A DNA stretch of 64,000 nt from Billgrantia lactosivorans (lineage in GTDB: Bacteria; Pseudomonadota; Gammaproteobacteria; Pseudomonadales; Halomonadaceae): positions 558,001 through 622,000 of the forward strand of contig NZ_QHGY01000001.1 of assembly GCF_003254665.1 (NCBI RefSeq). The letters are read 5' to 3'. A model generated the notes under the pieces. That model was not told where the DNA came from. It ran no database searches and saw only the letters and a list, made by a program, of their open reading frames with translations. The position numbers and the translations under genes are program-made. Shown here in pieces: positions 53,833-62,209 of the stretch; the stretch's first letter is position 1; each line of letters opens with the position of its first letter.

Positions 53833-55608
53833 TCACGCCTCGGAGGTGCGGTATTCACCGACCTCGAGCATGAGATGTTCGTTGCCGGGAACCGTCAGTT
53901 GAAGGAAGGCATAGTCACGGTTCCCACGGCGTTCATAACGCAGGGCATGGGCCTGGAAGAGGGTCCGGTCGCGCTCGGATAGGGCCTGGTGGGCCGCCAG
54001 GTCGTGGTAGTAGTTGGCCGGTACCGGTTCCACGGCAAGGCCGGCGGCACTCAGGCGCTGGGCGGTGGCCACCACATCGTCGACCTCGAGGCGCAGTGCC
54101 ACACAAGTGGCGGGCTGATCAAGACCCGCTGAAGGTGACAAGGCGCGACCGACCGAAGTGCCGGCATGGGTCGAGGTCTCCAGGACGATCTCCCCCCCAC
54201 CGTCGGTCGACTGCCAGCAGCGACGCCTTACCACGCCCTGGGACTCGTGGCGAACGCCCGTGCTCGCCGCAGGCAGTCCTAGCAGGTGACGCCAGACGCC
54301 TGACTCGCTCTCCAGCAGGCCACACGGCAGGGCGAAGGCGACTCCGCTCAGCCGGCAGTCCGAGGGCGCCGGATGCTGGCCGGACTCGAAGCGTCCGTCG
54401 AGGTTGGCGTCGGGGCCGATGCGTAGCGCCAGGGCCGCCGGGGTGGTCAGCAGGCGACCACCCAGATCATCATCGTCGCGGGTGGCTTGACCATACCCCT
54501 CCAGACGCATCAGCAAGGCCTGAGAATCGGTGCATGCGAGGCCCAGGCTATGCACCGTGACGGCCGCGTTGTCGTGGGTCTCACGTAGATAAACATCGAA
54601 GGCCTGGCCAGCAAAGCGGGTGATTGGCGCTCGGCGATGCCGGCCCTGCTCGACCAGGCCCAGGCTACCAAGCAGCTGTTCCACGGCCTGCCGGTGGACG
54701 GGCGGCATGGCTAGCTCGAGGCTGGCGAAACCGTTGAGGGCCGGAGCCCTGGGCGGTTGAAACAGCGGGCGCTCGGCCTGGCTCGGCAGCTGGACGTCGG
54801 CTTGCAGGCGCTCCTCCAGCCATAGCAGCGATTGGCGGGCGGCCATCGCGGTGGGGCCGGCCGGAGCGGCGCGAAACTCGTCGTTGAACATCTCCAGCGA
54901 CAGTGGGCCGGCGTATCCGGCCTTGAGCACGGCGGCGACGAAGCCCGTCATGTCGTATTCGCCGAGGCCGGGGAACGAGCGCAGGGTGCGGCTGTACCTC
55001 GGGGGGCGAGTGCTCTCTCGCGGGGCGTCGGAGAGCTGCAGGAAGAAGATCTTCTCGCCGGGCAACTGGGTAATGGGGCTGATGGCGTCGTCCAGTGCCA
55101 GGGTGTGGTAGCTGTCGAGGATGAGCCCAAGGCTGGGATGGTCGGCGGCCTCAACCGCCGCCCAGGCCTGGGCGTAGCGATTGATTTGCGTGCCCCAGGA
55201 GAGTGCCTCGAAGCCCACTCTCAGCCCGCGGGCCGCCGCTCGCTCGGCCAGGCGATGGAGCTGCTCGGCGACGAGGGCCGGGTCGCCGGAGATATCGGGC
55301 TGGGCATTGGAGCAGACCAGCATCAGCTCCACACCAAGCTGTTCCATCAGGTCGAACTTGTGCTCGGCGCGCACCAAGTTGCGCTCCAGCTGTTCGGGGT
55401 GGACGCCCTCGAAGTCGCGGAACGGCTGAAAAATTTCGATGGTCAGCCCCAGGTTCTCGGCCATCCGGCGAATCTCGTCTGGGCGGCCCGGGTAGCTCAG
55501 CAAATCAGTCTCGAACAACTCACAGCCATCGAAGCCGGCGGCGGCGATGGCCTGGAGTTTCTCCGGCAGGCTGCCGGAGAGCGACAGGGTTGCGATAGCG
55601 TGGCGCAT
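53833..55608 (-). CDS. quiC: 3-dehydroshikimate dehydratase QuiC (two-domain)
   Basis: This 591-residue fusion protein has an N-terminal sugar-isomerase-type TIM barrel, residues 1-280, with metal ligands Glu134 (GFEAL), Asp165 (LDSYH), Gln191 (LQLSD) and Glu239 (SLEMF). From about 290 follows a C-terminal HPPD-like VOC module (including NYYHDLAA and the terminal HLMLEVGEYR). These four positions match those I recall for the pseudomonad QuiC1 enzyme. It dehydrates 3-dehydroshikimate to protocatechuate. It lies 33 bases upstream of aroQ on the same strand and links the hydroaromatic branch to aromatic ring cleavage. Confidence 0.93.
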   Translation of the reverse strand: MRHAIATLSLSGSLPEKLQAIAAAGFDGCELFETDLLSYPGRPDEIRRMAENLGLTIEIFQPFRDFEGVHPEQLERNLVRAEHKFDLMEQLGVELMLVCSNAQPDISGDPALVAEQLHRLAERAAARGLRVGFEALSWGTQINRYAQAWAAVEAADHPSLGLILDSYHTLALDDAISPITQLPGEKIFFLQLSDAPRESTRPPRYSRTLRSFPGLGEYDMTGFVAAVLKAGYAGPLSLEMFNDEFRAAPAGPTAMAARQSLLWLEERLQADVQLPSQAERPLFQPPRAPALNGFASLELAMPPVHRQAVEQLLGSLGLVEQGRHRRAPITRFAGQAFDVYLRETHDNAAVTVHSLGLACTDSQALLMRLEGYGQATRDDDDLGGRLLTTPAALALRIGPDANLDGRFESGQHPAPSDCRLSGVAFALPCGLLESESGVWRHLLGLPAASTGVRHESQGVVRRRCWQSTDGGGEIVLETSTHAGTSVGRALSPSAGLDQPATCVALRLEVDDVVATAQRLSAAGLAVEPVPANYYHDLAAHQALSERDRTLFQAHALRYERRGNRDYAFLQLTVPGNEHLMLEVGEYRTSEA

Positions 55609-55686
55609 GAGTGCCTCCCTGCAGGCGGGTCAAAGCCCGTCCGCATCATGAATAGTGATCGGGGGGGTGCCGCCTGGCGGCAGGGC

Positions 55687-56421
55687 TCAGTCCGGCTGGA
55701 CGTTGAGCTCCTCTTCCCGCTCGCGCGCCAGCATGGTGCGAATGTTGTCCGTGGTTCGCTGGGTATGCTGAGCCAGTAGTACACAGGCCAGGTCGGCGTT
55801 GCGTTCCAGCGTGGCCTCGACAATGGCGGCGTGCTCGCTGCGGGTATCCCGGTCGAAAGGATTTTTCTGGAGGTAGAGGCGGCGGTAGCGATCGTTGAGG
55901 TCGTGGAGCGTGCGACAGTAGTTGAGGAGCAGCGGCATGTCACAGGCCTCGAGCAGCTTGAGATGGAACTGGCGGTGGGCCTCTTCCCACACCTCCTGCT
56001 GCTCCAGGGTCATGCCATCGGTACGCTTGATGCTGTCCAGCTCGTACTGGGCGGCAATGATTCCGGCTTCCCAGCGCCGACCGCCCTCGGCGATCGCCTC
56101 ACGCAACGCCAACCCCTCGAAGTGGATGCGCAACTTGGCGATCTCCCTGAGATTCTTCTCCGATACGGGCATGACACGGTAGCCACGCTTGTCCTCGATC
56201 AGCACCAAACCCTCAGCACCCAGGCGCGACAGCGCCTCGCGCAGGGGGCTGCGGCTGATCGACAGGTTCAACTGCTCTCGAAGGGCCTCCAGACGAAGCT
56301 TGGCCCCCGGGGGGAGTTCACCACTGAGAATGGCGCGACGCAGGCGCTGAACCAAGGAGGTGGCCAGGGTGATACCACCCTCCCCGCTCTCGGGGACGAG
56401 ACTTTCCATCATCCTGTTCAT
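55687..56421 (-). CDS. GntR-family regulator, FadR/FCD type
   Basis: This 244-residue protein has an N-terminal winged helix (LATSLVQRLRRAILSGELPPGAKLRLEALREQL, SRSPLREALSRLGAEGLVLIEDKRGYRVMPV) and an all-helical FCD effector domain with likely metal or ligand residues (HRQFHLKLLEACDMPLL, SEHAAIVEATLERN). The start at 56421 has a GGAGG site. It sits inside the catabolic gene series between the extradiol dioxygenase and quiC. It is the likely regulator of the whole locus and the candidate protein for the TGCATGCA palindromes at 61.8-62.1 kb. Confidence 0.9.
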   Translation of the reverse strand: MNRMMESLVPESGEGGITLATSLVQRLRRAILSGELPPGAKLRLEALREQLNLSISRSPLREALSRLGAEGLVLIEDKRGYRVMPVSEKNLREIAKLRIHFEGLALREAIAEGGRRWEAGIIAAQYELDSIKRTDGMTLEQQEVWEEAHRQFHLKLLEACDMPLLLNYCRTLHDLNDRYRRLYLQKNPFDRDTRSEHAAIVEATLERNADLACVLLAQHTQRTTDNIRTMLAREREEELNVQPD

Positions 56422-56548
56422 CTTCAGAGCCTCCAGTGTTACCGGCGTCGTGACGCCTATCGGGTAGCAAGAGATCAGTGTGTTCAGTATACCGCGCCTA
56501 CCCCTTGGCCTTCAGGGCTCCTCTGCAAGCAAGGGGCCTGGGTGAGCC

Positions 56549-57505
56549 TTACAGCAGCGGCGTGGCGTGTTCATGAAAACTCGGCGGGCACTCCAGGCCC
56601 CAGGCGGTGGAGCGGCCCTTGACCTCGGTGCCCCAGGTTACCGGCTCCCAGTCCGGTTCGAAGATATGAAAACCGCCGGCAAACACCTCGATGCGATTGC
56701 CGCCCGGCTCATAGACATAGAGAAAGAAGCCCTGGGTGCGCGAGTGTTTGGCCGGCCCGAACTCGATGAAGACGTCGTTCTCCATGAAGATCTCGGCGGC
56801 TCGCAACACCTCCTCGCGGGTGCTGGCGTAGTAGGCCAGGTGATGCAGACGACCGCTGACACCCGCCGCCGGCTCCTTGGTGATCGCCAGGTCGTGGGCC
56901 TTGTTCATCAGGCTCATCCAGGCGCCCACTTCTTCGCCCTGGCCGCCGGGGATCAGGTGCTCGCGCAGTTTGAAGCCCAAGGTCTCGGCGGCGAAGGTAC
57001 GCATCTCCACCACGTCCCGGGTCAGCAGATTGATATGGTCGATGCGTTCCACGGCCACGCCTCGGCCATGGTACTTCTGCGGCTGATTGGGGAGATAGGC
57101 TTGCTTACCCTCGGGTGCCCGATATTTCTCGGACTCGAAGTAGAGTTCCATCTCGTGGCCGCCGATGCCGGTGAAGCGATAGGCCTTGCCGTGGCCCACG
57201 TCGCCATCGATCCAGCGGCCCTGAATACCGTAGGCTTCGAGGGCGGCGACGCGACGCTCCAGAGCCTGGGGGCTCATGGCTCGCCAGCCCACATGACCAA
57301 GCCCGGCCTGGTGGGAGGCGGTGAGCTTCAGCGAGGTGAGATCATGGTCGCCCCAGGCGCGCAGATAGGCGCTGTCACCCTCGGTAGCCACGACATCGAG
57401 ACCGTAGACTTCGGTGAAAAAGCTCAGGCTCTCGTCGAATTTGGGCGTGAGCAGTTCGGCATGGCCCAGCTTGGCGATGTCGTAGATCGGTTCCTGGTAG
57501 GACAT
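56549..57505 (-). CDS. Type I extradiol dioxygenase (catechol 2,3-dioxygenase family)
   Basis: This 318-residue extradiol ring-cleaving enzyme has two VOC repeats. Fe(II) ligands are His157 (ERIDHINLL), one His of the pair at 221-222 (GRLHHLAYY) and Glu273. The family signature running from His254 (AKHSRTQGF) through YVYEPGGN to Glu273 is complete. It opens a catecholic ring next to a hydroxyl group. The neighbours suggest the substrate is protocatechuate (2,3-cleavage) or catechol; sequence alone does not settle this. It is separated by 69 bases from the aldolase gene and 127 bases from the GntR gene, a gap holding a CCCCTTG/CAAGGGG hairpin. Confidence 0.92.
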   Translation of the reverse strand: MSYQEPIYDIAKLGHAELLTPKFDESLSFFTEVYGLDVVATEGDSAYLRAWGDHDLTSLKLTASHQAGLGHVGWRAMSPQALERRVAALEAYGIQGRWIDGDVGHGKAYRFTGIGGHEMELYFESEKYRAPEGKQAYLPNQPQKYHGRGVAVERIDHINLLTRDVVEMRTFAAETLGFKLREHLIPGGQGEEVGAWMSLMNKAHDLAITKEPAAGVSGRLHHLAYYASTREEVLRAAEIFMENDVFIEFGPAKHSRTQGFFLYVYEPGGNRIEVFAGGFHIFEPDWEPVTWGTEVKGRSTAWGLECPPSFHEHATPLL

Positions 57506-57574
57506 CTCTTGTACTCCCGTTGAATTGGCAGGTCACTGCTGCTGTTGTGTTTGGGATGGCGAAATCACCCGGGG

Positions 57575-58582
57575 TCATCGATGCGTCATATCCAGCGCGA
57601 CGTCGACGATCATGTCCTCCTGGCCGCCGACCATCTGGCGGCGGCCCAGCTCCACCAGGATATCCATGGTCTTCAGGCCATAGCGCTCTGCAGCGGCCTC
57701 GGCGTGACGCAGAAAGCTGGAGTAGACGCCGGCATAACCCAGTGCCAGGGTCTCGCGATCGACGCGAACCGGCCGGTCCTGTAGCGGGCGAACGATGTCG
57801 TCGGCGGCGTCCATCAGGGTGTAGAGGTCGCAGCCGTGATCCCAGCCCAGGCGCTCGGCGACGGCGATGAACACCTCGAGCGGAGCATTGCCGGCGCCGG
57901 CGCCCATCCCGGCCAGGCTGGCATCGACCCGGTCGCAGCCCTCCTCCACCGCGACGATGGAGTTGGCCACACCCAGGCTCAGGTTGTGGTGAGCATGGAT
58001 GCCGGTCTGGGTGCTCGGGTCGAGCGCATCCTTGAGCGCCCGGAAGCGCTCGCGCACCCCCTCCATGGTCAGGGCACCACCGGAGTCCACTACATAGAGG
58101 GTCTGGGCGCCGTAACACTCCATCAGCTTGGCCTGTTCGGCGAGCCCCCTGGGCGTCTGCATATGGCTCATCATCAGGAAGCCCACGGTATCCATGCCGA
58201 GCTTGCGAGCATGCTCGATATGCTGGCGGGAGACATCGGCCTCGGTGCAATGGGTGGCGATGCGAGCCCCCCTGGCACCGGCGGCATAGGCGGCGTCCAG
58301 GTCGTGGACGGTGCCAATGCCGGGTAGTAGCAGGGTGGTGATCATGGCGTGCTCCACTACCTCGGCCACTGCGGCGATCCACTCCTCGTCGCGGTGGGCG
58401 CCGAAGCCGTAGTTGAAGCTGGAGCCTTGCAGGCCGTCGCCGTGGGCCACCTCGATGGAGTCGACTCGGGCGGCGTCGAGGGCACGAGCGATGCGCCGGG
58501 CATCGTCCAGGCTGTACTGGTGGCGCACCGCATGGCTGCCATCGCGCAGGGTAACGTCGGAGATGTAGAGTTTCTTGCTCAT
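57575..58582 (-). CDS. dmpG: 4-hydroxy-2-oxovalerate aldolase
   Basis: This 335-residue DmpG/MhpE/XylK-type aldolase has an N-terminal metal-site Asp in [14 protein letters not shown], metal His residues in [11 protein letters not shown] and a C-terminal alpha-helical communication domain that docks on DmpF. It splits 4-hydroxy-2-oxovalerate into pyruvate and acetaldehyde. The start at 58582 ([11 protein letters not shown]) lies 11 bases after the dmpF stop, and the two proteins normally channel acetaldehyde. Confidence 0.95.
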   Translation of the reverse strand: MSKKLYISDVTLRDGSHAVRHQYSLDDARRIARALDAARVDSIEVAHGDGLQGSSFNYGFGAHRDEEWIAAVAEVVEHAMITTLLLPGIGTVHDLDAAYAAGARGARIATHCTEADVSRQHIEHARKLGMDTVGFLMMSHMQTPRGLAEQAKLMECYGAQTLYVVDSGGALTMEGVRERFRALKDALDPSTQTGIHAHHNLSLGVANSIVAVEEGCDRVDASLAGMGAGAGNAPLEVFIAVAERLGWDHGCDLYTLMDAADDIVRPLQDRPVRVDRETLALGYAGVYSSFLRHAEAAAERYGLKTMDILVELGRRQMVGGQEDMIVDVALDMTHR

Positions 58583-58593
58583 GATGAGGCTCC

Positions 58594-59535
58594 TCAAGCG
58601 GTGGCGGCCAACAGGCGGGTCTCGGCCAGACGCTCGGCGCAAGCCTTGGCGGCGGAGGTCATGATGTCCAGGTTGCCGGCATAGGCAGGCAGGTAGTGGG
58701 CGGCGCCCTCCACTTCCAGGAAGATGGAGGTCTTGAGGCCGCTGACCTTGCCGATGCCGGGAACGTTCAGCGGCGCCTCGACCGAAATCTCCTCGAATTG
58801 CACCCGCTGCTTGAGGCGATAGCCGGGTACATACTGCTGGACCATGCGGACCATCTCCTCGATGGAAGCCTCGATGGCGGCTCGGTCAGCGGACTCGGAG
58901 AGCACGAAGACGCTGTCACGCATCAATAGTGGCGGCTCGGCGGGATTGAGGATGATGATCGCCTTGCCGCGTTCGGCCCCGCCGCAAACCTCGATGGCCT
59001 TCGAGGTGGTTTCGGTGAATTCGTCGATATTGGCGCGGGTGCCGGGGCCGGCGGACTTGCTGGAAATGGAAGCGACGATCTCGCCGTAATGCACCTTGGC
59101 GACCCGGGAAACCGCTGCCACCATGGGGATGGTAGCCTGGCCGCCGCAGGTGACCATGTTGATGTTGGGGGCGTCCAGGTGCTCATCCAGATTGATGGGA
59201 GGAATCACGTAGGGGCCGATGGCCGCGGGGGTCAGGTCGACCACCCTGATGCCGCGGGCCGTGAGCAGCTCGCTGTGGCGCCGGTGGGCGCCGGCGGAGG
59301 TGGCATCGAAGACGATCTTGATCTCGTCGATGTGGTCCATGGCCAGCAGCCCGTCGATGCCCTCGGCGGTGGTGGGCACACCAAAGCGCCGTGCCCTGGC
59401 CAGGCCGTCGGAGGCGGGATCGATGCCCACCATGGCGCCCATCTCCAGGTATTGGCCGTGACGCAGGATCTTGATCATCAGGTCGGTGCCGATGTTGCCG
59501 GAGCCGATGATGGCGACTTTGACTTTCTGGCTCAT
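58594..59535 (-). CDS. dmpF: Acetaldehyde dehydrogenase (acylating)
   Basis: This 313-residue DmpF/MhpF/XylQ enzyme has the NAD motif GSGNIGTDL (11-19) and nucleophile Cys130 (MVTCGGQAT), with [15 protein letters not shown] and the C-terminal [13 protein letters not shown] of the family. It converts acetaldehyde from the aldolase to acetyl-CoA with NAD+ and CoA. It was started at 59535, where similarity begins; the upstream open frame overlaps the tautomerase gene. Confidence 0.95.
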   Translation of the reverse strand: MSQKVKVAIIGSGNIGTDLMIKILRHGQYLEMGAMVGIDPASDGLARARRFGVPTTAEGIDGLLAMDHIDEIKIVFDATSAGAHRRHSELLTARGIRVVDLTPAAIGPYVIPPINLDEHLDAPNINMVTCGGQATIPMVAAVSRVAKVHYGEIVASISSKSAGPGTRANIDEFTETTSKAIEVCGGAERGKAIIILNPAEPPLLMRDSVFVLSESADRAAIEASIEEMVRMVQQYVPGYRLKQRVQFEEISVEAPLNVPGIGKVSGLKTSIFLEVEGAAHYLPAYAGNLDIMTSAAKACAERLAETRLLAATA

Positions 59536-59545
59536 GCTGGAGTCC

Positions 59546-59746
59546 TCACTGCTGCCGTGCGCGGCGTTGCTGCATGGTTTCCCCACCTACCCCCCAATGG
59601 GTGGCGGGGTACTCCTGGACCAGCACCCGAACGCTCTCCAGAGGGGCGTCCAGGCTCTCGCTGATGGCGCGGGCGACATTCTCGATAAGCCTCTGCTTCT
59701 TCTCGGCATCACGGCCTTCGATGATGTTGATGGTGGCGATCGGCAT
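59546..59746 (-). CDS. dmpI: 4-oxalocrotonate tautomerase family protein
   Basis: This 66-residue tautomerase begins [12 protein letters not shown]. After Met removal the catalytic base is Pro1, and Arg11 and Arg39 are at the canonical positions. Phe50 of the classical enzyme is replaced by Trp (ATHWGVGGE), a modest active-site change. It isomerises 2-hydroxymuconate to 4-oxalocrotonate (2-oxo-3-hexenedioate), the substrate of the decarboxylase encoded 2 bases upstream on the same strand. The longer frame to 59824 is rejected because the catalytic Pro must follow the initiator Met. Confidence 0.93.
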   Translation of the reverse strand: MPIATINIIEGRDAEKKQRLIENVARAISESLDAPLESVRVLVQEYPATHWGVGGETMQQRRARQQ

Positions 59747-59748
59747 GG

Positions 59749-60516
59749 TCACTCCTCCACATGGAAACCGAGGCTGCCCAGCTGCTGCATTTCCAGGCGC
59801 ACGTATTGTCCGGGCTCTAGCCATTCGGCGGCGGTAGCGCCGCCGGCCAGCACGATGTCACCGGCGCGCAGTGGCTCGCCGGCCTGGGCGGCCAGGCGTG
59901 CGGCTGCGACCAGTGAACGGATGGGGTTGCCGAGAATGGCAGCGGTTGAACCGACATGACGCGTCTGGCCGTTGAAGCTCATGGCCAGCCCCAGGTTGGT
60001 GTAATCGATTCTGGGGTCGCCCCAGTTACCGACCACGAAGCCCGTGGAGGAGGCGTTGTCGGCGATTACGTCGGGCAGTGAGAATTTGAAGTCGCGGTAG
60101 CGCGAATCGATGATCTCCAGTGCGGGGGCGATGGCCTCAATGGCCGTCAAGGCCTCGGCAGAAGTGACCTGCTCGGGCAGGTCGCGACCGAGCAGGAAGG
60201 CCAGTTCCGGCTCCACCCGCGGGTGCACATAGCTGGCGAGACTGATGGTCGAGTTCTCCTCGATGCGCATGCCACTGGTCAGGCGCCCCCAGATCACATC
60301 GTCGATGCCCATCTGGCTCATCTTGGCGCGACTGGTGAACCCCATCTTCATGCCCACTCGGGCCTCGCCGCGCCGCAGGCGCTGTTGTATGGAGGCCATC
60401 TGGATGGCGTAGGCCTCTTCCAGCGACATCCGCGACTCGGGGTCGAGCTGCTCCACGGCGGTGGCTGAGCGGGCCGCCTCGTCGAGCCGGAGGGCGTGCT
60501 GCTGAATAGTGCTCAT
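59749..60516 (-). CDS. dmpH: 2-oxo-3-hexenedioate (4-oxalocrotonate) decarboxylase
   Basis: This 255-residue protein of the hydratase/decarboxylase family has [24 protein letters not shown], which typifies the decarboxylase and not the hydratase. [10 protein letters not shown] and [12 protein letters not shown] hold the metal-binding Glu residues. It decarboxylates 4-oxalocrotonate to 2-hydroxypenta-2,4-dienoate with Mg2+. Its start overlaps the hydratase stop (ATGA); the two are paralogues that normally form a complex. Confidence 0.92.
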   Translation of the reverse strand: MSTIQQHALRLDEAARSATAVEQLDPESRMSLEEAYAIQMASIQQRLRRGEARVGMKMGFTSRAKMSQMGIDDVIWGRLTSGMRIEENSTISLASYVHPRVEPELAFLLGRDLPEQVTSAEALTAIEAIAPALEIIDSRYRDFKFSLPDVIADNASSTGFVVGNWGDPRIDYTNLGLAMSFNGQTRHVGSTAAILGNPIRSLVAAARLAAQAGEPLRAGDIVLAGGATAAEWLEPGQYVRLEMQQLGSLGFHVEE

Positions 60517-61340
60517 GCGCTCACCTCGTCATTCGCTGACAGTTGGAAGACAGCCTGGACGCTGCCTAGGCCGTTGATGCGTGCCTCGATCACGTCACCG
60601 GGCTGCACCGGCACCATGGGGCCGAGGGCGCCGGAGAGCACGAGGTCACCGGCCTTCAGCGGCTGACCGAGTTTGGCCATCTTGCGGGCCAGCCACACCA
60701 CGGCATTGAGGGGGTTGCCAAGACAGGCGCGGCCCACGCCGACCGAAACCGGTTCACCGCGCCGCTCCATCACCATGCCGCACAGATCCAGGTCGAGGTC
60801 TTCGAGGCGTCGCGGGGTGCTGCCCAGCACATAGACGCCGGACGAGGCGTTATCGGCAATTGTGTCGATGATGCCGATGTTCCAGTCGGCGATGCGGCTT
60901 CCAACCACCTCGAGGGCGGCTACCGCATGATCGATGGCACGGAGCACGTCCACCTGCGTAGGGTTGACCATGGCCAGGTCCTGGCCCAGAACGAAGGCAA
61001 CCTCAGCCTCCACCTTGGGCTGCTGCAGCCGTGCCCAGGGGATCGGTTCGCCGTTGCCGTAGCCCATGTCGTCGAACAGAGCACCGTAATCGGGTTGATC
61101 GACGCCTAGCTGGGCTTGGACCACTCGTGACGTGAGTCCGATCTTGCGGCCGACGATGCGGTGACCAGCCGCCAGCCGTGCCTCGGTGTTGTGCTGCTGG
61201 ATGGCGTAGGCGGCTTCGATGTCGAGGCCCTCGAACCGCTCGCGCAGCGGAGCGATGAAGTCGCCGCTGGTGGCGGCATCGCGCAGTTGCTGGGCTGCCA
61301 GTTGCAGGGATTCCGGCTTCATGATGATTTCCCGATTCAT
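60513..61340 (-). CDS. dmpE: 2-keto-4-pentenoate hydratase
   Basis: This 275-residue MhpD/DmpE-type hydratase has [33 protein letters not shown] with the metal Glu pair, and [24 protein letters not shown]. It adds water to 2-hydroxypenta-2,4-dienoate giving 4-hydroxy-2-oxovalerate for the aldolase. The first ATG (61340) overlaps the upstream stop by ATGA; an alternative start, MKPESLQL, is six codons in. Confidence 0.92.
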   Translation of the reverse strand: MNREIIMKPESLQLAAQQLRDAATSGDFIAPLRERFEGLDIEAAYAIQQHNTEARLAAGHRIVGRKIGLTSRVVQAQLGVDQPDYGALFDDMGYGNGEPIPWARLQQPKVEAEVAFVLGQDLAMVNPTQVDVLRAIDHAVAALEVVGSRIADWNIGIIDTIADNASSGVYVLGSTPRRLEDLDLDLCGMVMERRGEPVSVGVGRACLGNPLNAVVWLARKMAKLGQPLKAGDLVLSGALGPMVPVQPGDVIEARINGLGSVQAVFQLSANDEVSA

Positions 61341-61801
61341 TGTTCGTTGGCGGAGCCATCGGCCTGCTCGGCCTCGCGGGCGGCGACGCTAGCCAGCATG
61401 TGGGCTCCACGATTGGCGGCGGGCAGGCCGCGGAACAGGAAGCAAAGATTGATGGTGGCTTGGAGCTCCTCCCAGCTTGCGCCACAGCGGCGGGCAGCGA
61501 TGCAATGGGTTTGGGCGGCATCGTTACCTGCCATCAAGAGCATGCCGAAGAGCATCATCTGCACCATCTTGGGTTCCAGGTGCGGAGTGTCCATGGCGTA
61601 GCTGCGAGTCTTCTCCTGCAGTTCGACCATGGTGGGATCCATGACACCGGTGGTGCACAAGCGGGCCTCGATACGCGGTGGCACGAAACCAAGCAAATCA
61701 AGATAGGGCTGCTGGTGGGCGCTGATGGCGCTCCTCTGTGCAGTGCTTGCCAGGCCCATGGCCTGACCGACAGCGTCCAGGTCGAGTCGGGGTGACGACA
61801 T
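61337..61801 (-). CDS. Carboxymuconolactone decarboxylase (CMD/AhpD) family protein
   Basis: This 154-residue protein carries the CMD/AhpD core [23 protein letters not shown] with the His-Cys pair and Glu, preceded by [15 protein letters not shown]. It is the promoter-proximal gene of the meta-cleavage series and overlaps dmpE. CMD proteins include decarboxylases and peroxidase-like redox proteins. In this context a decarboxylase acting on a carboxylated ring-cleavage product, such as 5-carboxy-2-hydroxymuconate semialdehyde, is an attractive but unproven guess. The start at 61801 is set by an AAGGAG ribosome site. Confidence 0.85.
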   Translation of the reverse strand: MSSPRLDLDAVGQAMGLASTAQRSAISAHQQPYLDLLGFVPPRIEARLCTTGVMDPTMVELQEKTRSYAMDTPHLEPKMVQMMLFGMLLMAGNDAAQTHCIAARRCGASWEELQATINLCFLFRGLPAANRGAHMLASVAAREAEQADGSANEQ

Positions 61802-61844
61802 GGATAGAGCTCCTTCGGGTATCAAGATAAGAGACAAAATATGT

Positions 61845-61873
61845 TTTGCATGCAAAGTCTATATTGAATGCAA
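61845..61873. promoter_or_regulatory. Pair of TGCATGCA-type operator sites upstream of the catabolic genes
   Basis: TTTGCATGCAAA (61845-61856) is a perfect 12-bp palindrome. TTGAATGCAA (61864-61873) is the same core with one mismatch, its centre 18 bases away. Both lie just upstream of the CMD-family gene start (61801). Together with the site at 62098 they frame the divergent promoter region and fit a GntR-family operator. Confidence 0.6.
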
Positions 61874-62097
61874 GCTATTCATCTCTCCCCCAGGCGTCAA
61901 GCAAGATGAGAAGAGTTGAGACCAAAGTCGTACCTAGAGATCGGCTGTGTCCATTATTCGGTAGGTGGACAAGCGAAATAAGCACTTTCAGACTGAGGGC
62001 CAATGTCAGCAACACTGGATCGATATTAGACGTTAGTCGAGGCTATATTGACCCGGGACCTGCAGCGCCCTAGGTTGTATTTTGTCGGCAATAATGT

Positions 62098-62111
62098 TTC
62101 TGCATGCAAAA
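62098..62111. promoter_or_regulatory. Third TGCATGCA-type operator site, near the TRAP genes
   Basis: TTCTGCATGCAAAA matches the palindrome TTTTGCATGCAAAA with one mismatch and lies about 99 bases upstream of dctP. The 408-base region between the divergent genes (61802-62209) contains no gene that I would support; it is AT-richer and probably holds both promoters. Confidence 0.55.
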
Positions 62112-62209
62112 TGCCGTCAAGACCCCCTCACTTCATGCAGCGGTGCTTCCAGGGCAGTAAGGCGAGAGCCCGGGACCCAGGCACCCATAACGACAACGAG
62201 GCAACGACA

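Noticed and set aside
59546..59824. 92-residue version of the tautomerase
   Set aside because: The catalytic proline must follow the initiator Met. The start at 59746 gives the canonical enzyme and fits the 2-base gap to the decarboxylase gene.
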